Below are positions 35,125 to 45,935 of a stretch of DNA of 64,000 nucleotides, in pieces (the first letter of the stretch is position 1; each line of letters begins with the position of its first letter). The stretch is taken from assembly GCF_002751875.1 (NCBI RefSeq), contig NZ_NMZM01000003.1, positions 344,069 to 408,068 of the forward strand, read 5' to 3'. The translations under genes were made by a program, and so were the position numbers. The stretch comes from Oceaniglobus indicus (GTDB lineage Bacteria; Pseudomonadota; Alphaproteobacteria; Rhodobacterales; Rhodobacteraceae). A model generated the notes under the pieces. It searched no databases, was not told where the DNA came from, and was given only the letters and a program-made list of their open reading frames with translations.

Positions 35125-36903
35125 TCAGCTTTCGGGCGGCAGCACCCGCAGGCGCAATTCGCGCAACTGTTCGTTCTGCGGTTCGCTCGGCGCGCCCATC
35201 ATCAGGTCTTCGGCGCGCTGGTTCATCGGGAACATGATGACCTCGCGGATGTTCGCCTCGTCCGCCAGCAGCATCACCATGCGATCGATGCCCGCCGCGC
35301 AGCCGCCGTGGGGCGGCGCGCCATACTGGAACGCGTTGACCATGCCGCCGAACCGCTTGCGCACCTCGTCTTCGCCGTATCCGGCCAGTTCGAACGCCTT
35401 GAACATGATCTCGGGCTTGTGGTTCCGGATCGCGCCACTGACCAGCTCGTAGCCGTTGCAGGCCAGGTCATACTGGTATCCCAGCACGTCCAGCGGATCG
35501 CCCTGCAACGCCTCCATCCCGCCCTGGGGCATCGAGAACGGATTGTGGGAAAAGTCCACTTTTCCGGTCTCCTCGTCGGCCTCGTACATCGGGAAATCCA
35601 CGATCCATGCAAATTCGAACCGGTTCAGATCGGTCAGCCCCAGCTCCTCGCCGATCACCGTGCGCGCCTTGCCCGCCACCCGCTCGAACGCCGCGGGCTT
35701 GCCGCCCAGGAAGAACGCGGCATCGCCGACGCCAAGGCCAAGCTGCTGGCGGATCGCCTCGGTCCGCTCGGGACCGATGTTCTTGGCCAATGGGCCGGCG
35801 GCTTCGATCCCGTCGCCCTGATCGCGCCAGAAGATATACCCCATCCCCGGCAACCCTTCCTTCTGGGCGAAGGCGTTCATCCGGTCGCAGAACTTGCGCG
35901 ATCCGCCCTTGGGGGCGGGGATGGCGCGGATTTCGGTGCCTTCCTGTTCCAGCAGCTTGGCGAAGATGGCAAACCCCGAGCCGGCGAAATGCTCGGACAC
36001 GACCTGCATCTTGATCGGACAGCGCAGGTCGGGCTTGTCGGTGCCATACCACAGCGCGGAATCGCGGAACGAGATCTGCGGCCAGTCGGTGTTCACCGGG
36101 CGGCCACCGCCGAACTTCTCGAAACAACCCTGCATTACCGGCTGGATCGTGTCGAACACGTCCTGCTGTTCGACAAAGCTCATCTCGAGGTCGAGCTGAT
36201 AGAAATCGGTGGGCGAGCGGTCGGCGCGCGGATCCTCGTCGCGGAAACAGGGCGCGATCTGGAAATACTTGTCGAAGCCCGACACCATGATCAATTGCTT
36301 GAACTGTTGCGGCGCCTGGGGCAGCGCATAGAACTTGCCGGGGTGCAGGCGGCTCGGCACCAGGAAATCGCGCGCGCCTTCGGGCGACGATGCGGTGATG
36401 ATCGGTGTCTGGTATTCGTTGAACCCCTGATCCCACATCCGCTGGCGCAGGTCGCGCACCACGTTTGAACGCAGCACGATGTTGTCGTGCAGATCCTGAC
36501 GGCGCAGGTCGAGGAAACGATACCGCAGACGGGTTTCCTCGGGGTATTCCTGGTCACCGAACACCTGCAGCGGCAGTTCGCCGGCGGCGCCCAGAACCTC
36601 GATGCCGCGCACGAAGACCTCGATTTCGCCGGTGGGGATCTTGGGGTTCACCAGGTCGGCATCGCGCGCCTTCACCTCGCCGTCGACGCGGATGCACCAT
36701 TCGGCGCGCACCTTCTCGACGTCCTTGAAGGCGGCCGAATCCGGATCGCACAGCACCTGTGTCATGCCATAGTGGTCGCGCAGATCGATGAACAGGATGC
36801 CGCCATGGTCGCGCACCCGGTGGACCCAGCCCGACAAGCGCACGGTGTCGCCCACGTTCGCTTTGGTCAGATCGGCGCAGGTATGGCTGCGGAATGCGTG
36901 CAT
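35125..36903 (-). CDS. aspS: Aspartyl-tRNA synthetase
   Basis: This 592-residue class II enzyme charges tRNA-Asp and possibly tRNA-Asn in species with the amidotransferase route. The N-terminal OB-fold anticodon domain has [20 protein letters not shown]. Motif 2 is in [20 protein letters not shown], and motif 3 includes [14 protein letters not shown]. The bacterial insertion domain is present (about residues 280-420). I chose the ATG at 36903 ([12 protein letters not shown]) because it has a GGAG site; the longer frame adds 17 basic residues without family support. Confidence 0.98.
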   Translation of the reverse strand: MHAFRSHTCADLTKANVGDTVRLSGWVHRVRDHGGILFIDLRDHYGMTQVLCDPDSAAFKDVEKVRAEWCIRVDGEVKARDADLVNPKIPTGEIEVFVRGIEVLGAAGELPLQVFGDQEYPEETRLRYRFLDLRRQDLHDNIVLRSNVVRDLRQRMWDQGFNEYQTPIITASSPEGARDFLVPSRLHPGKFYALPQAPQQFKQLIMVSGFDKYFQIAPCFRDEDPRADRSPTDFYQLDLEMSFVEQQDVFDTIQPVMQGCFEKFGGGRPVNTDWPQISFRDSALWYGTDKPDLRCPIKMQVVSEHFAGSGFAIFAKLLEQEGTEIRAIPAPKGGSRKFCDRMNAFAQKEGLPGMGYIFWRDQGDGIEAAGPLAKNIGPERTEAIRQQLGLGVGDAAFFLGGKPAAFERVAGKARTVIGEELGLTDLNRFEFAWIVDFPMYEADEETGKVDFSHNPFSMPQGGMEALQGDPLDVLGYQYDLACNGYELVSGAIRNHKPEIMFKAFELAGYGEDEVRKRFGGMVNAFQYGAPPHGGCAAGIDRMVMLLADEANIREVIMFPMNQRAEDLMMGAPSEPQNEQLRELRLRVLPPES

Positions 36904-37082
36904 GGCTGTTCTCCGGCGGGCGGTCATGGGGCGATGGGTTCGGGGCCGATACACCCGTGATGGGGCGGGAAGTCAAGGGAGCGCGCACCGCGCAGGAACC
37001 CGTTCGGCCAGCATAATGTTGTATTTCGCCGTCTGGATGCGGATAATCGAAGTGTCGGCAATGCAACCAACGGGAGGCACCG

Positions 37083-38288
37083 ATGTGGGAAACGGTGTTT
37101 GAAACTTTCCTCAGGCAGTTGTGGCGGCGCGGAACCCTGCGTGTCACGCTGCCTTCCGGGCGCCTGATCACGGTGGGGGACGGCACCGGCACACCGTTCG
37201 ATGTCACGATAACCGATCCGACATTGCTGCGCCGCATCGCCACCACCCCCGATCTGGGGGTCGGCGAAGGATACATGGACGGCACGCTGATCATTGAGGG
37301 CGACGATTTGCGCGGCTTCATGGACGCGGCGGTGGCCAACACGTGGTCGGGCCGGCCCGCATGGTGGCAGCGCCCCCTGATCGGCGCGCGCAAGGGGTTG
37401 CGATGGGCATGGCAATGGAACCCGGTCGGGCGCGCGCAGGCCAATGTGGCGCATCACTATGACCTGTCCGGCGAACTCTATGATCTGTTTCTGGACGACG
37501 ACAAGCAATACTCTTGCGGCTATTTCCGCCATCCGGATGACACGCTGGACGCGGCCCAGGCCCAGAAAAAGGCCCATATCGCCAAAAAGCTCAGGATCGA
37601 ACCGGGGATGCGGGTGCTGGACATCGGCTGCGGCTGGGGCGGCATGGGGCTGACCCTGGCGCGGGATTACGACGCCCAGGTCGTCGGCGTGACGCTGTCG
37701 CGCGAACAGCACGCCGTTGCCACGGCCCGCGCCCGGGCAGCGGGGCTGGACGGCCAGGTGGATTTTCGCATCCAGGATTACCGTCACCTGACCCAGACAT
37801 TCGATCGCATCGTGTCGGTCGGCATGTTCGAACACGTCGGCGCGCCGCATTTCCGCGAGTATTTCCGCCACGTCCACGACCTGCTGGCGCCGGACGGCAT
37901 CGCGCTGATCCACACCATCGGGCGTTCCACCCCGCCCGGCATCACCAGCCCGTGGATCGAGAAATACATCTTTCCCGGCGGCTATGTGCCCGCCCTGTCC
38001 GAGATGACTGCGGCGATCGAGCGTGAACACCTCTACGTCACCGATGTCGAGGTCTGGCGACTGCATTACGCCGAAACGCTGCGCCATTGGGAGCAGCGCT
38101 TCAGCGCCAACATCGAAAAGGCCCGCGCCCTTTATGACGACCGGTTCTGCCGGATGTGGCGGTTCTATCTGCTGGCATGCGAACAGACCTTCCGCCACGG
38201 CCGCCAGGTGGTGTTCCAGACCCAGCTGACCCACAGGAAGGACGCCGTGCCGCTGACCCGCGATTACATGTGCGACACCGGCGGCTGA
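37083..38288 (+). CDS. Cyclopropane-fatty-acyl-phospholipid synthase family methyltransferase
   Basis: This 401-residue SAM-dependent enzyme belongs to the CFA synthase group, which modifies unsaturated acyl chains in membrane phospholipids. It has an N-terminal lipid-binding domain. Also present are NVAHHYDLSGELYDLFLDDD, YSCGYF, the SAM motif VLDIGCGWGGMGL and a downstream HTIGRSTPPGITSPWIEKYI block. The start follows GGGAGG. It is divergent from aspS and followed 100 bp later by a polytopic membrane protein. The exact product (cyclopropane or another methylated lipid) is not decided by sequence. Confidence 0.93.
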   Translation: MWETVFETFLRQLWRRGTLRVTLPSGRLITVGDGTGTPFDVTITDPTLLRRIATTPDLGVGEGYMDGTLIIEGDDLRGFMDAAVANTWSGRPAWWQRPLIGARKGLRWAWQWNPVGRAQANVAHHYDLSGELYDLFLDDDKQYSCGYFRHPDDTLDAAQAQKKAHIAKKLRIEPGMRVLDIGCGWGGMGLTLARDYDAQVVGVTLSREQHAVATARARAAGLDGQVDFRIQDYRHLTQTFDRIVSVGMFEHVGAPHFREYFRHVHDLLAPDGIALIHTIGRSTPPGITSPWIEKYIFPGGYVPALSEMTAAIEREHLYVTDVEVWRLHYAETLRHWEQRFSANIEKARALYDDRFCRMWRFYLLACEQTFRHGRQVVFQTQLTHRKDAVPLTRDYMCDTGG

Positions 38289-38391
38289 GGACGCCGGCGG
38301 CAGTGCAGCCGATTTGCCACGACTCTGCCCCGAACCTGCCCCGGCCACGCCACGGGCACCTGCCAAGGATCGATCATGCAGGGAGGTGGTG

Positions 38392-39678
38392 ATGGCGAAA
38401 CCTGACTTGAACGTGACCGATCTGGTGTTGCTGGCGGGCGTCGGCGTGCTGTGCGTCCTGACGCTTCTGGGCGATCCGCCCATGGCGGATCTTCTGGCGC
38501 TCTGGCTGGCCGGTCAGTCGCTGGCCGAGGGCGTGCCGCATCTGGTCTATCCATCGGAAACGCTGTTCACCATCCGCCCGCCCCTTGAATGGGTGCCGAT
38601 GGCGGTGGCCGCGGGCCATGACAACCAGATCTTCCCGTTCATCTATCCGCCGCTGACCGCGGCCATCATGGCGCGCGTCACCGAGATGATGACCTTCGCC
38701 GGCTTCACCCAGATCGTGCATGTCATGAACGTCGTGCTGGGTGTGCTGACAAGCTGGCTGGCGTGGCGGGCGACCGGACGTGTTGTCAGGTTGTCCATCT
38801 TCCTGTTCATCGGTGCGCTGATCTTTCACGCCACGATCATCGGGACCATCGCACTGGACCAGGGCCAGCCGCAGATCCTTGTCGCCTTCCTGACGGTGCT
38901 GGCGATCGAACGCCTCCATGCCGACGACCAGGTCAGTGCCGGTGCGCTTCTCGCGGTCGCCGCCGCGATCAAGGTGTTTCCGGTTCTGTTCGTGGTGTTC
39001 CTGCTGGCGCGGCGTCAATGGGCCGCGGTCGCCGGTTTCGCAATCGTCGGTGCCGTGCTCGCGGGCCTGTCGGTCGCGTTGACCGGCTGGCCGTTGCACG
39101 CCGCGTTCCTGCACCAGCTTTCCACCATCTCTCAGACCGCGATCATCCTGCCGCTGACGTTCTCGCTCGACAGCCTGATCGGTGGCTTCTCGGGGTTGGA
39201 GTATTTCCTGGTGCCGCAGATCTCGGTTCCATCCTGGGGCGAGGACGTGGGCCTGATCGGCGTTGTCGCGAAGGGCGCGCTCTGGGGTGCGCTGAACAAG
39301 GTTGCGCTGATCGGCGCGCTCGGCGCTCTTGGCTGGGCCTTTGCGCGCCATGGCACGGTGCTGTTGTGGCCGGCCGCGATGATCGTGCTGTCGCTGCTGT
39401 CGCCGCTGGCCTGGTCGCATCACTTCCTTGCGGCCGTTGCCTTTGCCCCGGCGGTCCTGCCACGCTGGGGCGCCGGTTCGCTGATCGTGATCTTCGCGCC
39501 GCTCAGCATTCCGGTGCTAACCTTGCCGGCGGTCGGCGACAGCATGATCGGCAATCTCAGCCTGACGGGCGCCCTGGCGATGGCCCTGCTCGCCGTGGCC
39601 ATGGTCGTGCGCCCGGCCCACCTCGGGTCGCTGACGGGCCGGTTGCGATCGCAACCTGCCGCGGTGCCGCGCCCCTGA
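38392..39678 (+). CDS. Polytopic membrane protein, GT87/DUF2029 family
   Basis: This 428-residue protein has about ten hydrophobic spans and no soluble domain. Blocks such as IYPPLTAAIMARVTEM, GALLAVAAAIKVFPVLFVVF and LSPLAWSHHFLAAVAFAPAV are characteristic of the GT87 (DUF2029) family. These enzymes use polyprenyl-phosphate sugars as donors, for example in mannolipid or glycan assembly. The donor and product here are unknown. The ATG at 38392 has a GGGAGG site; a 26-codon upstream extension is rejected. It is probably cotranscribed with the CFA-synthase gene. Confidence 0.82.
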   Translation: MAKPDLNVTDLVLLAGVGVLCVLTLLGDPPMADLLALWLAGQSLAEGVPHLVYPSETLFTIRPPLEWVPMAVAAGHDNQIFPFIYPPLTAAIMARVTEMMTFAGFTQIVHVMNVVLGVLTSWLAWRATGRVVRLSIFLFIGALIFHATIIGTIALDQGQPQILVAFLTVLAIERLHADDQVSAGALLAVAAAIKVFPVLFVVFLLARRQWAAVAGFAIVGAVLAGLSVALTGWPLHAAFLHQLSTISQTAIILPLTFSLDSLIGGFSGLEYFLVPQISVPSWGEDVGLIGVVAKGALWGALNKVALIGALGALGWAFARHGTVLLWPAAMIVLSLLSPLAWSHHFLAAVAFAPAVLPRWGAGSLIVIFAPLSIPVLTLPAVGDSMIGNLSLTGALAMALLAVAMVVRPAHLGSLTGRLRSQPAAVPRP

Positions 39679-39752
39679 CCGGCCACCACCCCTTGCGTAC
39701 GGACGGACAAGCCCTATAACCCCCAAGAATTTGCACTCTGGGGGTCCGGGCC

Positions 39753-42700
39753 ATGCCGAAAAGAACCGATATCAAGTCCGTCATGATCATCGGCGCGGGG
39801 CCCATCATCATCGGCCAGGCGTGCGAGTTCGACTATTCCGGCGCGCAGGCCTGCAAGGCGCTGAAAGAAGAAGGCTATCGGGTCATCCTGGTCAACTCGA
39901 ACCCGGCCACGATCATGACCGATCCGGGCCTGGCCGACGCCACCTATATCGAACCGATCACCCCCGAAATCGTCGCCAAGATCATCGAGAAGGAACGCCC
40001 CGACGCCCTGTTGCCCACCATGGGCGGCCAGACCGGGCTGAACACCGCCCTGGCGGTCGAGGAAATGGGCGTGCTGAAGAAATTCAACGTCGAGATGATC
40101 GGCGCCACCCGCGAAGCCATCGAGATGGCCGAGGACCGCAAGCTGTTCCGCGAGGCGATGGACCGTCTCGGGATCGAGAACCCCAAGGCCACCATCGTCA
40201 CCGCCCCCAAGAAGAAGGACGGCAAGAAGGATCTGGCGGCCGGGGTTTCGCTGGCGCTGGATGCGCTCGAACAGATCGGCCTGCCTGCGATCATCCGCCC
40301 CGCCTTCACCATGGGCGGCACCGGCGGCGGCGTCGCCTACAACCGCGAGGAATATGAACATTTCTGCCGCTCGGGGATGGATGCGTCGCCCGTCGGCCAG
40401 ATCCTGATCGACGAATCGCTGCTGGGCTGGAAAGAGTTCGAGATGGAGGTCGTGCGCGACCGTGCCGACAACGCGATCATCGTCTGCTCGATCGAGAACA
40501 TCGATCCCATGGGCGTGCACACCGGCGATTCGATCACCGTGGCCCCCGCGCTGACCCTGACCGACAAGGAATACCAGGCGATGCGCAGCGCCTCGATCGC
40601 CGTTCTGCGCGAGATCGGCGTGGAAACCGGTGGCTCCAACGTGCAATGGGCGGTGAACCCCGCCGACGGCCGGATGGTCGTGATCGAAATGAACCCGCGC
40701 GTGTCACGCTCGTCGGCGCTGGCGTCCAAGGCCACCGGCTTTCCCATCGCCAAGATCGCGGCGAAACTGGCCGTCGGGTATACCCTGGACGAGCTGGACA
40801 ACGACATCACCGGCGTCACCCCGGCGTCGTTCGAGCCGTCGATCGATTACGTCGTCACCAAGATCCCGCGCTTCGCATTCGAAAAATTCCCCGGCTCCGA
40901 GCCGCTTCTGTCCACCGCGATGAAATCCGTGGGCGAGGCGATGGCCATCGGCCGCACGATCCACGAATCGCTTCAGAAGGCGTTGGCGTCCCTCGAAACC
41001 GGCCTGACCGGCTTTGATGAGATCGAGATCCCCGGCGCCCCTGACCATGCCTCGATCATCGCGGCCCTGTCGCGCCAGACGCCGGACCGCATCCGCATCA
41101 TCGCCCAGGCAATGCGCCACGGATTGACCGATGAAGATATTCTGGCCGCAACCAAGTTCGATCCCTGGTTCATGGCGCGCATCCGCGAAATCATCGACAC
41201 CGAGGCCGAAGTTCGCAAGGACGGCCTGCCCGTCACCGAAGACGGGTTGCGCCATCTGAAGATGATGGGGTTCACCGACGCGCGGCTGGCCCATCTGACG
41301 GGCCGCGACGAAGACCAGGTGCGCCGCGCGCGCATCAACCTTGGCGTCACCGCCGTGTTCAAGCGCATCGACACCTGCGCCGCCGAATTCGAGGCACAGA
41401 CGCCTTACATGTATTCCACCTATGAATCGCCGGTCATGGGCGACGTGGAATGCGAGGCGCGGCCAAGCGACCGCAAGAAGGTGGTTATCCTGGGCGGTGG
41501 TCCCAACCGCATCGGCCAGGGGATCGAGTTCGATTATTGCTGCTGTCACGCCTGCTATGCCCTGTCGGCGACGGGCTATGAAACCATCATGATCAACTGC
41601 AACCCGGAAACCGTGTCGACCGACTACGACACCTCGGACCGGCTGTATTTCGAACCGCTGACGTTCGAACATGTGATGGAGATCCTGCGCGTCGAACAGG
41701 AGAACGGATCGCTGCACGGTGTCATCGTCCAGTTCGGCGGCCAGACCCCGCTGAAACTGGCCAATGCCTTGCAGGATGCGGGCATTCCCATTCTCGGCAC
41801 CACGCCGGACGCCATCGACCTGGCCGAGGACCGCGAGCGGTTCCAGGCCATGCTGAACGACCTGGGGCTGAAACAGCCCGTCAACGGCATCGCCCGTTCC
41901 GACGCCGAGGCGCAGGAGATCGCCCAGAAGGTCGGCTATCCGCTGGTGATCCGCCCGTCCTATGTGCTGGGGGGCCGCGCCATGGAGATCGTGCGCGACG
42001 ACGCCCACCTGGCCCGTTATATCCGCGACGCGGTGAACGTGTCGGGGGCCAACCCCGTGCTGCTCGACAGCTATCTGTCGGGCGCGGTGGAAATCGACGT
42101 CGATTGCCTGTGCGACGGCACCGACACCCACATCGCCGGCGTCATGCAGCACATCGAAGAAGCCGGCGTGCATTCCGGCGACAGCGCCTGTTCCCTGCCG
42201 CCTTATTCGCTGTCCAACGAGATCATCGCGGAGATGGAAAAACAGGCCTCGGCCATGGCGCTGAAACTGGGCGTTGTCGGACTGATGAACGTGCAGTTCG
42301 CCATCAAGGACGATGTGATCTATGTGCTCGAGGTCAATCCCCGGGCCTCGCGCACCGTTCCCTTCGTCGCCAAGGCCACCGACAGCGCCATCGCCAGTAT
42401 CGCCGCCCGCCTGATGGCCGGCGAGCCGCTGGCCAACTTCCCGCAGCGTACGCCCTATCCCGACGGCACCGGCCCCGACGACGTGCTGCCCTTCGCCGAT
42501 CCCATGACCCTGGCCGATCCCGCCATGCCCTGGTACTCGGTGAAAGAGGCCGTGCTGCCCTTCGCCCGCTTCCCCGGCGTCGATACCCTGCTGGGCCCGG
42601 AAATGCGCAGCACGGGCGAGGTCATGGGCTGGGACCGGTCCTTCCCCCGCGCGTTCCTGAAGGCCCAGATGGGCGCGGGCGTGATCCTGCCGACCAGCGG

Positions 42701-43085
42701 TACCGCCTTCCTGTCGATCAAGGACATGGACAAGACCGACCAGTTCGTCGAAGCCGCCCGCATCCTGATCGCCATCGGCATGGATCTGACGGCGACCAAG
42801 GGCACCGCCGCCTTCCTGCGGGCCAACGGCATCGAAACGGCCGAGGTCAACAAGGTCCATGAAGGCGGCCGCTCGATCGTCGATTTCATGAAGGACGGCG
42901 AAATCGCGCTGGTCATGAACACCACCGAAGGCGCGCGCGCGGTCGATGATTCGCGCACCATGCGCAACGTCGCCCTGATGGACAAGATCCCGTATTTCAC
43001 GACCCTCGCCGCCTCGCACGCGGCGGCGCTGGCGATGCAGGCGCGCAACGAAGGCGAGCTGGACGTGCGGGCGTTGCAGGGGTGA
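39753..43085 (+). CDS. carB: Carbamoyl-phosphate synthase large subunit
   Basis: This 1110-residue enzyme makes carbamoyl phosphate for arginine and pyrimidines with CarA. Two homologous ATP-grasp halves are visible: [20 protein letters not shown] near residue 10 and [19 protein letters not shown] near residue 580. Both are followed by conserved metal and ATP loops ([12 protein letters not shown] and [14 protein letters not shown]). The C-terminal allosteric MGS-like domain ([20 protein letters not shown]) is complete. carA is not in the window. Length and motifs are normal. Confidence 0.99.
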   Translation: MPKRTDIKSVMIIGAGPIIIGQACEFDYSGAQACKALKEEGYRVILVNSNPATIMTDPGLADATYIEPITPEIVAKIIEKERPDALLPTMGGQTGLNTALAVEEMGVLKKFNVEMIGATREAIEMAEDRKLFREAMDRLGIENPKATIVTAPKKKDGKKDLAAGVSLALDALEQIGLPAIIRPAFTMGGTGGGVAYNREEYEHFCRSGMDASPVGQILIDESLLGWKEFEMEVVRDRADNAIIVCSIENIDPMGVHTGDSITVAPALTLTDKEYQAMRSASIAVLREIGVETGGSNVQWAVNPADGRMVVIEMNPRVSRSSALASKATGFPIAKIAAKLAVGYTLDELDNDITGVTPASFEPSIDYVVTKIPRFAFEKFPGSEPLLSTAMKSVGEAMAIGRTIHESLQKALASLETGLTGFDEIEIPGAPDHASIIAALSRQTPDRIRIIAQAMRHGLTDEDILAATKFDPWFMARIREIIDTEAEVRKDGLPVTEDGLRHLKMMGFTDARLAHLTGRDEDQVRRARINLGVTAVFKRIDTCAAEFEAQTPYMYSTYESPVMGDVECEARPSDRKKVVILGGGPNRIGQGIEFDYCCCHACYALSATGYETIMINCNPETVSTDYDTSDRLYFEPLTFEHVMEILRVEQENGSLHGVIVQFGGQTPLKLANALQDAGIPILGTTPDAIDLAEDRERFQAMLNDLGLKQPVNGIARSDAEAQEIAQKVGYPLVIRPSYVLGGRAMEIVRDDAHLARYIRDAVNVSGANPVLLDSYLSGAVEIDVDCLCDGTDTHIAGVMQHIEEAGVHSGDSACSLPPYSLSNEIIAEMEKQASAMALKLGVVGLMNVQFAIKDDVIYVLEVNPRASRTVPFVAKATDSAIASIAARLMAGEPLANFPQRTPYPDGTGPDDVLPFADPMTLADPAMPWYSVKEAVLPFARFPGVDTLLGPEMRSTGEVMGWDRSFPRAFLKAQMGAGVILPTSGTAFLSIKDMDKTDQFVEAARILIAIGMDLTATKGTAAFLRANGIETAEVNKVHEGGRSIVDFMKDGEIALVMNTTEGARAVDDSRTMRNVALMDKIPYFTTLAASHAAALAMQARNEGELDVRALQG

Positions 43086-43157
43086 GCGAACTTTAGCCCC
43101 CCAGATCGCGTCAATTCGGCAAGGTCAGGGTTTGGCGCTCCCCCCGCCAACTATGGT

Positions 43158-43181
43158 GTGCGGATGATCCGTCATCCGCAC
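43158..43181 (+). promoter_or_regulatory. Perfect inverted repeat downstream of carB
   Basis: GTGCGGATGA (43158-43167) pairs perfectly with TCATCCGCAC (43172-43181) around TCCG. It is 73 bp beyond the carB stop and is not followed by a T-run. It may be a factor-dependent terminator, an RNA-end stabiliser or an operator for the flavodoxin gene 150 bp further on. The rest of the 246-bp interval showed no gene. Confidence 0.5.
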
Positions 43182-43331
43182 GACCCGGCAGGCCGACGTC
43201 TTCACATCCATGGGGCGGTTGGCGACCTGCGACGCCACCCGCCCTGTCGTCGACCTTGATCCATCGCAAAGTCCCTTGCGCGCGCACTGCCTAGTCTTTC
43301 TCCAACGCCCCGCCGCACAGGAGAGCCGCTC

Positions 43332-43865
43332 ATGCATGTCGTCATCCTCTACGCCACCGTCGAAGGCCAGACCGGCAAGATCGCGCGCTTTGCCGAAGAA
43401 ACGCTTGGAGCCGCGGGGCACAGCGTCACGACCGTGGACGCGATGAACCCCAGCGCCCGGCTCGACATCGACGGGGCCGATGCCGTGATCCTTGCCGCGC
43501 CGGTTCACGAACGCCGCCACCCCACCGAATTCGAGGTGCTGCTGGCGGCCCGCAAGGACGACCTGAACCGCGTCCCCACCCTCATGCTGTCGGTCAGCCT
43601 GTCGGCCGCATTCCCCGAGGGTATGCGCGAAGCCAAGGACTATCTTGTCGAGATGGAGATGCGCACCGGCTTCACGCCCACCACCGAGGTGCCGATCGCC
43701 GGCGCCGTGCGCACCCGCAGCTATGATTACTTCGCCGCTCAACTGGTCCGTCACGTCGTGCTGCGCGATCGCGACTACGATCCGGCCCAGGGCGAACACG
43801 AATTCACCGACTGGCCCGCCCTGGCCGGGATCCTGACCGATTTCACGACCCAAAGCTCAGCCTGA
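43332..43865 (+). CDS. Flavodoxin-domain protein, HemG-like
   Basis: This 177-residue flavodoxin-fold protein has the FMN phosphate-binding loop ILYATVEGQTGKIARFAE at its N-terminus. Further on come GADAVILAAPVHERRHPTEF and PTLMLSVSLSAAF, which resemble HemG, the FMN-dependent protoporphyrinogen oxidase of E. coli. The central block differs from HemG, so assignment to heme synthesis is tentative. The start follows AGGAGAG by 7 bases. It precedes tdk on the same strand by about 105 bp. Confidence 0.75.
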   Translation: MHVVILYATVEGQTGKIARFAEETLGAAGHSVTTVDAMNPSARLDIDGADAVILAAPVHERRHPTEFEVLLAARKDDLNRVPTLMLSVSLSAAFPEGMREAKDYLVEMEMRTGFTPTTEVPIAGAVRTRSYDYFAAQLVRHVVLRDRDYDPAQGEHEFTDWPALAGILTDFTTQSSA

Positions 43866-43970
43866 AACCGCCAGGGGCGCGATGGCGCGGTGTCATACGC
43901 CGCGAACATCGACAAGGCGCACCGATCAACATCTTGCACACCCCGCCGCGCGTGGGCTAGTTCGGCGCCC

Positions 43971-44555
43971 ATGGCCAAGCTCTATTTCAACTTTTCGACC
44001 ATGAACGCGGGCAAATCCACCCTGCTGCTCCAGGCCGCGCACAATTACGTCGAACGCGGCATGACCCCCTATCTGCTGACCGCCAAGCTGGACACCCGGG
44101 CCGGCGAGGGCGTCATCAAATCCCGCATCGGCATCGCGCAGAGCGCCGACACCTTCGCCCCCGGCGACAACCTGCTCGGTCGCATCACGCAACGGGACAG
44201 CGACAAGAAAATCGACTGCGTGTTCCTCGACGAAGCACACTTTCTGGAACCGGCACAGGTGTGGCAACTCGCGCGCGTCGCCGACGATCTGCGCATCCCG
44301 GTGATGTGCTATGGTTTGCGGGTCGATTTCCTGGGCAACCTCTTTCCCGCCTCGGCCACCCTGATGGCGGTGGCCGACCAGATTCGCGAGGTCCGCACGA
44401 TCTGTCACTGCGGGCGCAAGGCAACCATGGTCATCCGCAAGGACGCCGAGGGCAAACCGTCGAAGGCCGGCGCGCAATTCCAGATCGGCGGCAACGAAAC
44501 CTACGTCTCGCTCTGCCGCCGCCACTGGCGCGACGCCATGGGCGACCCGCACTGA
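43971..44555 (+). CDS. tdk: Thymidine kinase
   Basis: This 194-residue enzyme phosphorylates thymidine for salvage. The Walker A motif is in FNFSTMNAGKSTLLLQA, and the Walker-B-like DEAHFL lies in CVFLDEAHFLEPAQVWQL. The lasso-domain zinc ligands are TICHCGRKAT and CRRHWRDA. Substrate-loop GNETYVSLCRRHW contains the Tyr-Val pair. I chose the ATG at 43971; an upstream extension of 27 codons is Arg/Ser-rich shadow. Confidence 0.97.
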   Translation: MAKLYFNFSTMNAGKSTLLLQAAHNYVERGMTPYLLTAKLDTRAGEGVIKSRIGIAQSADTFAPGDNLLGRITQRDSDKKIDCVFLDEAHFLEPAQVWQLARVADDLRIPVMCYGLRVDFLGNLFPASATLMAVADQIREVRTICHCGRKATMVIRKDAEGKPSKAGAQFQIGGNETYVSLCRRHWRDAMGDPH

Positions 44556-44640
44556 CACCCGCCACAAGCGCCCGCAGCCGCGTTGCAGCCGAAGGCGTAA
44601 ACGCGGACATGGCGCGGCGCCGCCAGGCGCCTCGTTCAGG

Positions 44641-45597
44641 TCACACCCGGTTCGGCAGGCTGCCGTCGTCGAAGAATGCCACAAGGTTGTCGACCGCCAT
44701 CATCCCCATGTCCGTCCGAACCTCCAGCGTCGCCGTCCCGAGATGCGGGAACAGCGTCACGTTATCCATGCCGATCAACTCTTCCGGCACGTCCGGCTCG
44801 AACTCATAGACGTCCAGGCCGGCGCCGAAGATACGGCCCTCGGACAGTGCCGCGATCAGAGCCATCTCGTTGACGATGTCGCCCCGCGCAATGTTCACGA
44901 AAACGCCGGTCGGCTTCATCGCCGCGAACACCTCGGCGCCGATCATGTGGTGGGTCTGGGGCGTTGCCGACACCGCGGTGACCACGATGTCCGCGGCCTG
45001 TGCCACCTCCTGCACGCCCTGCAACTGGCGCGCGGGAAATGGCAGATCCGTCACCTGCGAGCGGTTGTAGAACACCACGTCCATTCCGAAGCCGAAATGA
45101 CACCGCTTCGCGATCGCCTGGCCGATCCGGCCCATCCCGACGATGCCCACGGTGCGGCCCGTGACGTGCTGGCCCAGAAGCTGCGTGGGGTGCCACCCTT
45201 CCCAGTGTCCGGCGCGCACCATCCGCTCGCCCTCGCCGGCGCGACGGCAGGTGGCAAGGATCAGCGCCATGGCGGTATCGGCGGTGGCATCGGTCACCGC
45301 CCCCGGCGTGTTCGACACCTCGACACCCGCTGCCCGTGCCGCCGCGACGTCGATGTGGTTATAGCCGACCCCGAAATTCGCCAGCAGCCGGCATCGGATC
45401 CGTTCGGCATTGGCAAAGGCGTCAGCGGTCAATTCATCGCGCAGGGTCGGCAGGATCGCGTCATAGCGGCCCAGCGCATCGGAAAACTCGGCCGCCGTGA
45501 CGGGCGATGTGTCGTCGCGCAGGGTCACCGTGAAATGCTCGGCCGCACGCTCGAGCACGGCATCGGGCAGGCGGCGGGTGATGAACAGGTCGGCCAT
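44641..45597 (-). CDS. D-2-hydroxyacid dehydrogenase (glyoxylate/hydroxypyruvate reductase type)
   Basis: This 318-residue NAD(P)-dependent enzyme reduces glyoxylate or hydroxypyruvate. The Rossmann motif is TVGIVGMGRIGQAIAKRCHF. The catalytic residues are the Arg of VNIARGDIVNE, the Glu of GLDVYEFEPDVP and the His of LFPHLGTATLE. The start at 45597 is an ATG overlapping the csaA stop by one base (TGATG). It is the last gene of a proC-csaA operon, so expression is probably translation-coupled. The physiological substrate cannot be fixed by sequence. Confidence 0.92.
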   Translation of the reverse strand: MADLFITRRLPDAVLERAAEHFTVTLRDDTSPVTAAEFSDALGRYDAILPTLRDELTADAFANAERIRCRLLANFGVGYNHIDVAAARAAGVEVSNTPGAVTDATADTAMALILATCRRAGEGERMVRAGHWEGWHPTQLLGQHVTGRTVGIVGMGRIGQAIAKRCHFGFGMDVVFYNRSQVTDLPFPARQLQGVQEVAQAADIVVTAVSATPQTHHMIGAEVFAAMKPTGVFVNIARGDIVNEMALIAALSEGRIFGAGLDVYEFEPDVPEELIGMDNVTLFPHLGTATLEVRTDMGMMAVDNLVAFFDDGSLPNRV

Positions 45598-45935
45598 CAA
45601 AACATCCTCCCGCCGATGGGCACATCATGGTCGGGACGGAGCAGAACAACTTCTCCGTCGGCGTCCGGGGCCCCCAGCACCAGAACCTCGGACATCACCT
45701 TGCCGATCTGACGGGGCGGAAAGTTGACGACCGCCAGAACCTGGCGTCCGATCAGCCCTTCGGGCGTGTAATGGCGGGTGATCTGGGCCGAGGACCGCTT
45801 CTCGCCGATCTCGCCGCCAAAATCGACCCACAGCCGGATCGCCGGCTTGCGCGCCTCGGGATAGGGTTCGGCACGGGTGATCACGCCGACACGGATATCC
45901 ACCGCCTGAAAATCGTCATAGGTGATCTCGCTCAT
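45597..45935 (-). CDS. csaA: CsaA-type tRNA-binding protein
   Basis: This 112-residue protein is a stand-alone tRNA-binding (OB-fold) domain of the CsaA family, reported to have chaperone-like activity for exported proteins. It has DIRVGVITRAEPYPEARKPA, LWVDFGGEIGEKRSSAQITR and NFPPRQIGKVMSEVLVLG, the core conserved blocks. It starts within the end of proC (ATGA overlap of four bases) and ends within the start of the dehydrogenase (TGATG), so the three are one operon. Confidence 0.97.
   Translation of the reverse strand: MSEITYDDFQAVDIRVGVITRAEPYPEARKPAIRLWVDFGGEIGEKRSSAQITRHYTPEGLIGRQVLAVVNFPPRQIGKVMSEVLVLGAPDADGEVVLLRPDHDVPIGGRMF

Noticed and set aside
40704..43019. 771-codon minus-strand frame opposite carB
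   Set aside because: Shadow of a strongly conserved gene; no ribosome-binding site and no recognisable domain.
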